64,000 bases of DNA from NCBI RefSeq assembly GCF_001039355.2, contig NW_019774792.1, positions 16,823 to 80,822 of the forward strand, given 5' to 3'. This document shows positions 40,411-64,000 of the stretch, in pieces (the stretch's first letter is position 1; each line of letters begins with the position of its first letter). The position numbers and the translations under genes were made by a program. The notes under the pieces were generated by a model. That model was not told where the DNA came from. It saw nothing but the letters and a program-made list of their open reading frames with translations, and did no database searches. The DNA is from Lingula anatina (taxonomy: Eukaryota; Brachiopoda; Lingulata; Lingulida; Lingulidae).

Positions 40411-41475
40411 TCATATGTGTGGTTCCACTCTAGAACGTGAACAAAATACCCTTAAATCAGAAAACATCTTGCACAACTCCCTTCGAAACCGTTTTCCTGT
40501 CAAACAGTAGAGAAAAAAGGTAACCGTGTGATTCAAATAGTTCATCACGTGCGCTATGGACACCACCAATGCAAACACCGCCCTGCGATGGGGGTCGGAT
40601 TCTTTGGCAATACGTTTCTCCATCAGCAAATTTACCGTGCTAGGGAAAGTAAGAATAAGGAAAATGAACGAGACCCACAGTAGCATTATAGTGAATGAGA
40701 CCGTGTTGTCCGGGCGAGATACTGACGACCTTTCGGAATCCTGTTGAGAACAACTTACATCTCTATTCGACTGCTGACTCGTGCGCGAAAGGCTTACAGA
40801 GGCGTCAAGACGAGTTTTTCTCAAAATGAACAGTTTGCGAATGATGAAAGAATTGAGAATGATCATGGAGAGAAATGGTCCCAGAACGTAGAAAGACGAC
40901 ACGTACCACGGAAGAATCTCCTCCCAGAAATATTTCGCATTCGGTGAAACAAACCCACACACGTCAACCAAGACCTCAGTGCCATTTGAGTTAATATCGT
41001 ATTCCAGCCCTCTTGTAAAAAACACATACGAATCTTGGAATGTTGTGAATACAGCAACTATAATAAGGGAGATTCTTGCTCTTTTCATGGAGAATTTCAA
41101 GTTGAGTCTGTAAGGTACAACGACCGATATAAATCGCTCCAGTGTCACTACCACAAGAATCCATGCGGAAGCATCCAAGGCGAAGTACAGTACAAAACGC
41201 TGACCAAGACACATAAACAAACTACTCCTTAGGAGATCATATCCGTTGTACTCTTTCAAAATATGGCGCATTAGGCCAACCCAAATTGCCACTGTATCTG
41301 TCACTGCTAGAGCTGCTAGGTAAAGTGCTGATGGCAGGTGACGCATCCCCTTTCGGCACATGACAAGAAATGTCAACACATTACCCACGGTGCCGATACA
41401 CAAGTAAAGCGGAGGGAAAACTCGCCATATTTCCCGTGCAATGATGTACTCGTAGTAACTTTCTGTAAATGCCAT
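40411..41475 (-). CDS. Rhodopsin-class neuropeptide GPCR B (FMRFamide-receptor-like)
   Basis: An intronless 354-residue receptor. TM1 has GTVGNVLTFLVMC; TM2 LAVTDTVAIWVGL; Cys before TM3 in LFMCLGQRF; TM3 ends ERF; ECL2 has a Cys in VDVCGFV. TM5 has LGPFLSMIILN; TM6 FLILTFPST; TM7 NHTVTFFLYCLTGKRF. Intracellular loop 3 is Ser/Arg-rich (RTSQQSNRDVSCSQQDSE), a likely phosphorylation site. The pattern of variant motifs (ERF, no CWxP, no NPxxY) is shared with GPCR A, so the two are paralogues on the same strand. Ligand unknown; a peptide is likely from the family resemblance. Confidence 0.87.
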   Translation of the reverse strand: MAFTESYYEYIIAREIWRVFPPLYLCIGTVGNVLTFLVMCRKGMRHLPSALYLAALAVTDTVAIWVGLMRHILKEYNGYDLLRSSLFMCLGQRFVLYFALDASAWILVVVTLERFISVVVPYRLNLKFSMKRARISLIIVAVFTTFQDSYVFFTRGLEYDINSNGTEVLVDVCGFVSPNAKYFWEEILPWYVSSFYVLGPFLSMIILNSFIIRKLFILRKTRLDASVSLSRTSQQSNRDVSCSQQDSERSSVSRPDNTVSFTIMLLWVSFIFLILTFPSTVNLLMEKRIAKESDPHRRAVFALVVSIAHVMNYLNHTVTFFLYCLTGKRFRRELCKMFSDLRVFCSRSRVEPHI

Positions 41476-43662
41476 TGAATTGTTGGTTACTGGACTTCAC
41501 CCTTGCTGTATCACTGTGCTGTGACGTACTTAGTGATGGTATTCTCTGACCCGCAGTGCTGATAACATGAGATAATATAACAGGCAATGCTGCTGTTATA
41601 GATCGTTCTAACTGTACAACACGATCTTCTTCGTATTATAAGTTCCCTAAAGTATTTCCAGATGAGCGTTCTAGGCCCCAATAGTAACAGTATTCCATAG
41701 CAACATCTTAAGTCACAGTTTCCTCCTTGCACAAGAGGTCTTATCACCTTTGTAAACTTAAATTCAATAAAAAGATCTTGCGTTGCCAGAAGTATTCTTT
41801 AGATATTCTTTGTAATTAAGTTCGTCGATGTTATTGAAATCCAAAGTTGCTATGGATTTTTAATATGAATATTGAAACTCTGTGTTATATTTAGAAACTT
41901 AAAGGGGAAGGAATCTTACGTTCTTTCATTCCGAGGAAAGGCTACTTAAACTTGCACCGAAAGAATCTCCATCGTTGCTTATACCCTGACGAAATACCCC
42001 CCCCCCATCTTAAATAGGAAAATTCTTTAAGGTACAAAGATGCTTGATGGTTTTGATGTTAAAACATATACAGGCCACATCTAAAAGCACGAAGGAAAAA
42101 CTATTTTGAGTTAAATATAGTTTTGTACTGCATTTTGTCAACTGTATCCGACCTCTGGTTGATGCAAAACAACGTTGACAAAATATCAGATATGCACCGC
42201 AAGGCGAAACATTCCTTCCCTGAAATGGCTATTATATATATGCCACAAATGATAAAAACAGATAATGATACCCAGCACGCATACATATATATACTTGTTG
42301 GTGACTAGGGCCAATAGCAAATGAAGAATTGCGTTTGGTTGTGTTGATTGTAGTAGGTGTGCTGCAGTGGCTGCTGCGATAATCGTGTTGATGGTTTGCC
42401 CCAACTCGTTTAGTTCCCCAACGAACCCCTCGGATTAATCTGAACTTGGACCAATGAATTTAAAGTAATTTGTATTAGAATTCATGAGAGTTTGCAATGG
42501 AGTTTTGGCATGTTATTGTACCCAAGGTTATATTAATCAAAGAAATTATGTAAGTTTGAAAGAAAGACATTAAATTTTTAAAGCATTGACTCACAACTGC
42601 AACTCACAAATCTGTTTATTGAAAAATACATACGAACAAAAGTATTTTAGCATTTTTAGCATGTTTACGGCAAAAGACAGCCGAGGTTTCAAACAGCTTG
42701 AAGCAATGCATGTTGATTTGTGGGATCTTTTGTTGAGACCCGCGGATGAAATTTCGCTCGCCATACAAATTTATTGTTCTACCTGAGTGCCCGTAACTCT
42801 TATCCTCGCAAAATCTACTTATTCATGCCCATAATAGCTCCAGATACCAGACAGCAAATAGTCCAATTTACATTTATCGGGGCTCCGTCGGGTAGACTGA
42901 CAAATTTTGTATTCTGGTGTGGTATTTTTTTAAAGATGATGACTTACATCTTCGATTTTTCATTTGATCTAAAATGAAAGTTTTGTCTGATGGCGAAAAA
43001 CAGTAAGAAAAAAAAAACTATTAAGCGATAACCCTGCTGTAAGCATGGATCAACTTAAAGAAGTGTACGCAAAATAAAGTCATAATAAAGTTTCCATAAC
43101 ATCTGTCTTCATAAGCTTGAAAAGTGATTTAAAAGCACACGTGAGAGGTCATCATGGGCAAAAGCACGTGTTTGTGAGTGTGTTCAAGGGAAGAGGGGGA
43201 GAGTTGCTGTGAACTGAGACATTTTAATTGATTTTTATCGCTAGTTTGAGTTTTATCTTAGGACGATCTACTTGCATTAATATACCACCTGTTGGCCCCT
43301 CTTCCGACTAAGTCACGGTCCACGACACTTTCACAGCAAGGCAATAGCTTTTATTTGGTGACCTAAGTCTTATCAAAAATGCATTGAGCTCCGTGCATGC
43401 TGAGGTGCATTAGAGTTGATGTCGCACCACAGTTTGTGATGTATACAAAATTGTCATAGAATTTTAGATAAGCAGGACTATATGTTGTGAGAGTGCAAAG
43501 AAAGATAAACTGCTGCCCGTCTTCAGAGTCAAAAACAATGTTGCCAGTTTTATGGTAAGAAATCCACACTCGAAGATGTGGTCGAGGGGCTTGGCAAGAG
43601 AACAAAAATTTGAAGATGAAGCGTTGGTAGCCTAACTAGAAGAAGCATTCAAACTCGTTCCA
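41476..43662. other. Spacer between GPCR B and the ferlin gene
   Basis: I recognise no gene. A minus-strand frame at 43363-43605 (80 residues) has no family resemblance. A C homopolymer is near 41998-42006. The last few hundred bases probably include the ferlin promoter and 5' UTR. Confidence 0.45.
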
Positions 43663-63792
<20,130 letters not shown>

Positions 63793-64000
63793 GTGAGGAA
63801 ATTATTATATTTAAGATGGATTTTATATTATTTACGTATTAGATTTTTCATGGTTCTAAAATAATTTGTCTATCTAGTGATATTTTTTGTGATAGTAATC
63901 ACTTACTTTGGAACAAAATATTTATAAAAAAGTTATGTTTCAGCATGAAAACGGCGTCATGATGCTCCTGTCATAAGAGCAGCAGTGATTGATATTTATT

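Noticed and set aside
40556-41232. Several plus-strand frames
   Set aside because: Antisense shadows of the GPCR B coding sequence.
43363-43605. 80-residue minus-strand frame before the ferlin gene
   Set aside because: No recognised motif, no splice or polyadenylation context, and no similarity to any family I know.

Overview
The window is nuclear DNA of a multicellular animal, most likely a marine invertebrate. The genes have spliced exons with GT-AG (and a few GC-AG) introns. The DNA is AT-rich (my impression, not counted) and full of short fold-back transposons. All recognised proteins are animal families: KCTD9, LHPP, FEM1, melanotransferrin, SMC3, rhodopsin-like neuropeptide GPCRs and an otoferlin-type ferlin. 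The phylum cannot be fixed from the sequence alone; invertebrate deuterostomes and lophotrochozoans both fit. Three single N bases (6049, 22954, 34180) each sit beside a repeat, which suggests a draft assembly.

Layout: KCTD9 (+, 652-5274, 11 exons, complete) converges on LHPP (-, 9567-6917, 7 exons, complete). A 162-bp x 3 tandem repeat lies between them. A divergent FEM1-like ubiquitin-ligase receptor follows (-, 12426-10003, 3 coding exons). It is head-to-head with a melanotransferrin-like gene (+, 14128-19186, 12 exons found, signal-peptide exon not found). That gene converges on SMC3 (-, 33164-20975, about 34 exons). From 33.2 to 36.8 kb there is only repeat-rich intergenic DNA. Two related intronless GPCR genes (-, 37899-36793 and 41475-40411) form a tandem pair. 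The last third is the 5' half of an otoferlin-like ferlin (+, from 43663, running off the right edge), whose introns hold most of the transposon copies.

The genes are mostly unrelated housekeeping or signalling genes, and I see no operon-like or pathway-level linkage beyond the GPCR pair. KCTD9 and FEM1 relatives both act as adaptors of cullin ubiquitin ligases, but their proximity is probably chance.

The most unusual observations are: a 135-bp perfect palindrome flanked by an 8-bp direct repeat (44691-44841); at least three GC-AG introns in SMC3; replacement of iron and anion ligands in both lobes of the melanotransferrin-like protein; a three-copy PIF/Harbinger-like MITE family with TAA/TTA duplications; and a fold-back element at 53.5 kb whose two arms encode similar peptides. 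I found no CRISPR array, tRNA, rRNA or clear horizontally acquired cluster.
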